From Puniceibacterium sediminis (GTDB taxonomy: Bacteria; Pseudomonadota; Alphaproteobacteria; Rhodobacterales; Rhodobacteraceae), in contig NZ_FZNN01000014.1 of the NCBI RefSeq assembly GCF_900188035.1, positions 1 through 64,000 of the forward strand: a stretch of DNA of 64,000 bases. Direction: 5' to 3'. The translations under genes and the position numbers were made by a program. Positions 62,508 through 64,000 of this stretch are shown in pieces. Under the pieces are notes generated by a model that made no database searches, was not told where the DNA came from, and saw only the letters and a program-made list of their open reading frames with translations. Numbering within the stretch: the stretch's first letter is position 1; every line of letters starts with the position of its first letter.

Positions 62508-64000
62508 TCAGGCCTTGGGCCGCGCGCCTTCGGGATCGTACATCGGCCGGGCGGACACGTCGGCGCGCACACGGCGCCCCGCTACGTCAATCTCGTAGAG
62601 TGATCCCAGCACCGTGGCCAGATCCTCACCCGCACAAGGCACATAGCCCAGACCCACAGCCCCGCCCAAGGAATGCCCATAAGCCCCTGAGCTCACATGG
62701 CCGACGATGACCCCATCACGCAGGATCGGCTCGTTGTGATAAAGCAGCGGTTCGGGATCCGTCAGGCGGAATTGCAGCAACCGACGTTGCAGGCCCTCTT
62801 GGCGTTTTTGCAGCACCGCATCCCGGCCGATGAAATCGCAGCCCTTGCCGGTCTTGACCGCAAAGCCCAACCCCGCCTCCAGCACATGATCTTCGCAGGT
62901 GATATCATGCCCGAAATGCCGGAACGCCTTTTCCGCACGGGCGCAATCCATCGCATGCAGGCCACACAGGGTCACGCCATGCGCCGCCCCGGCCTCCATC
63001 ATCGTCTCGAACACATGCGCGGCCATATCGGCGCTAACGTAAACCTCCCAGCCCAGCTCGCCCACATAAGACACCCGATGCACCCGGGCGAGGCCCATGC
63101 CGATCTCGATTTCTTGCGCAGTGCCAAAGGGGTTCACCGCGTTTGAGAAATCCGCCGGTGACACCGCCTGCAGGACGTCCCGCGCCTTGGGCCCCATCAC
63201 CGCCAGAACGCCTTCGCCGGCGGTCACGTCAGTGATCACCACCGCCGCATCGCCCAGATGACGCCGCAGCCATGCTTCATCCGCCAGGCGCGTCGCCGCC
63301 GGGGTCACCACCAGATAGGCCCTCTCGGACAATCGGGTGACGGTCACATCCGCCTCGATCCCGCCGCGCGCATTCAGGAACTGGGTGTAGACGATCCGCC
63401 CCACCGGGACGGCGACGTCATTGCCGCAGATCCGGTTCAGAAAGGCTTCTGCATCGCGCCCCTCGACTCGCAATTTGCCAAAGGACGACATGTCGTACAC
63501 CCCGACCCCGGTGCGCAGGGCACGGTGTTCGGCGGCGATGTTGTCAAAAAAGCTCTGCCGTTTCCAGCTGTAGTCATACTCAGCCGCCTGCCCCGGTGCC
63601 GCATACCAGTTGGCGCGCTCCCATCCCGACAGCTCGCCGAAAACCGCGCCACGGGCGGCAAGCTGCGCATGGAAGGGCGAGCAGCGCACACCCCGGGCCG
63701 AGGCCTTTTGGCGATAAGGGAAATGATCGGCATAGAGCAGGCCAAGCGTTTCGGTCGCGCGTGCGGCAAGGTAACGGCGGTTGCCCTGAAACGGCTCCAT
63801 CCGGGAAATGTCCACATCACCCAGATCAAACGGCTTTTCACCCGACTCCATCCACTGCGCCAGCGCCATACCCGCACCGCCCGCCGACTGGATGCCGATC
63901 GAGTTAAAGCCTGCCGCGACCCAGACATTGTCCATCTCGGGCGCGCGGCCAAGGTGGTAGGCGTCGTCGGGGGTAAAGCTTTCGGGGCCGTTGAAAAAGG
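62508..64000 (-). CDS. Dimethylglycine/sarcosine dehydrogenase-like flavoprotein, C-terminal part (continues beyond window)
   Basis: Only the 3' part is in the window; the frame runs off the right edge, where translation is still in frame (GPESFTPDDAYHLGRAPE). The visible part has the end of the FAD-oxidoreductase domain (WVAAGFNSIGIQSAGGAGMALAQW) and then a complete folate-binding GcvT-like domain, with YDMSSFGKLRVEG, GELGWEVYV, HAMDCARAEKAFRHFG and GVIVGHVSSGAYGHSLGG. This is the pattern of dimethylglycine or sarcosine dehydrogenases that pass one-carbon units to folate. The full protein should be about 800 aa. Confidence 0.88.
   Translation of the reverse strand, partial: FFNGPESFTPDDAYHLGRAPEMDNVWVAAGFNSIGIQSAGGAGMALAQWMESGEKPFDLGDVDISRMEPFQGNRRYLAARATETLGLLYADHFPYRQKASARGVRCSPFHAQLAARGAVFGELSGWERANWYAAPGQAAEYDYSWKRQSFFDNIAAEHRALRTGVGVYDMSSFGKLRVEGRDAEAFLNRICGNDVAVPVGRIVYTQFLNARGGIEADVTVTRLSERAYLVVTPAATRLADEAWLRRHLGDAAVVITDVTAGEGVLAVMGPKARDVLQAVSPADFSNAVNPFGTAQEIEIGMGLARVHRVSYVGELGWEVYVSADMAAHVFETMMEAGAAHGVTLCGLHAMDCARAEKAFRHFGHDITCEDHVLEAGLGFAVKTGKGCDFIGRDAVLQKRQEGLQRRLLQFRLTDPEPLLYHNEPILRDGVIVGHVSSGAYGHSLGGAVGLGYVPCAGEDLATVLGSLYEIDVAGRRVRADVSARPMYDPEGARPKA

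Overview
This window looks like a chromosomal segment of a marine Rhodobacterales (Roseobacter-group) alphaproteobacterium. I base this on the high-GC coding style, the gene content (PleD-like GGDEF protein, H-NOX/GGDEF pair, Spy/CpxP-like plus EF-hand sigma operon, MttB-like methyltransferases, pca genes, a YbbN / Lon-substrate-binding / Trm112-like operon, rpsO next to truB) and intergenic motifs of the AAATATTCCGGGG type. No species can be named from the sequence alone.

Positions 1 to about 11970 are accessory DNA: the right-hand part of a genomic island whose left end lies outside the window. A large DUF6538-type tyrosine recombinase (9768-11936, minus) abuts the 3' end of tRNA-Gln(UUG) (11972-12046), the classic layout of a tRNA-integrated element. 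From left to right the island holds: a 50-bp tandem repeat; an internally deleted IS21-family element (260-1836) with matching ends and a 5-bp TGATG target duplication, whose istA is fused to the tail of istB; an AT-rich two-gene operon (2032-5015) of a DUF3696-type AAA/ABC ATPase translationally coupled to an unrecognised 363-aa protein, the best candidate here for an undescribed (defence-like) system; and a module of a ribbon-helix-helix regulator, an unknown 169-aa protein, a zinc-ribbon/GIY-YIG nuclease and a soluble FtsH-like AAA protease with a frameshift exactly in Walker A.

From 12.0 to 64 kb the sequence is mostly core chromosome. 12.5-20.6 kb: an H-NOX protein lacking the expected heme-ligand residues, coupled to an HNOBA-GGDEF cyclase; a DUF4153 membrane protein; an MttB-like methyltransferase; a HAD phosphatase with a DUF3572 protein; a PleD-like cyclase with a degenerate first receiver. 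20.6-22.7 kb: ECF sigma factor, small membrane anti-sigma-like protein, Spy/CpxP-like sensor and a four-EF-hand exported protein. 23-28 kb: DUF983, Nudix, EamA, desaturase with divergent XRE regulator, aldo/keto reductase. 28-31 kb: modABC. 31-43 kb: MFS, metG, FKBP, then a catabolic run (haloacid dehalogenase, hydrolases, PLP dehydratase, pcaD, pcaB, Zn-alcohol dehydrogenase, enolase-superfamily enzyme). 43-47.6 kb: acyl-CoA synthetase, ABC exporter, tRNA-Gly(UCC). 47.7-54 kb: PAP2, rpsO, truB, Lon-domain/YbbN/Trm112 operon, exonuclease III. 54-64 kb: AstE-like, Bcr/CflA exporter, DUF1097, YdcH, DUF2189, 1-Cys peroxiredoxin, aldehyde dehydrogenase, RluA-type synthase and the 3' part of a dimethylglycine/sarcosine dehydrogenase-like gene running off the right edge.

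All identifications come from reading motifs by eye; no database search was run.
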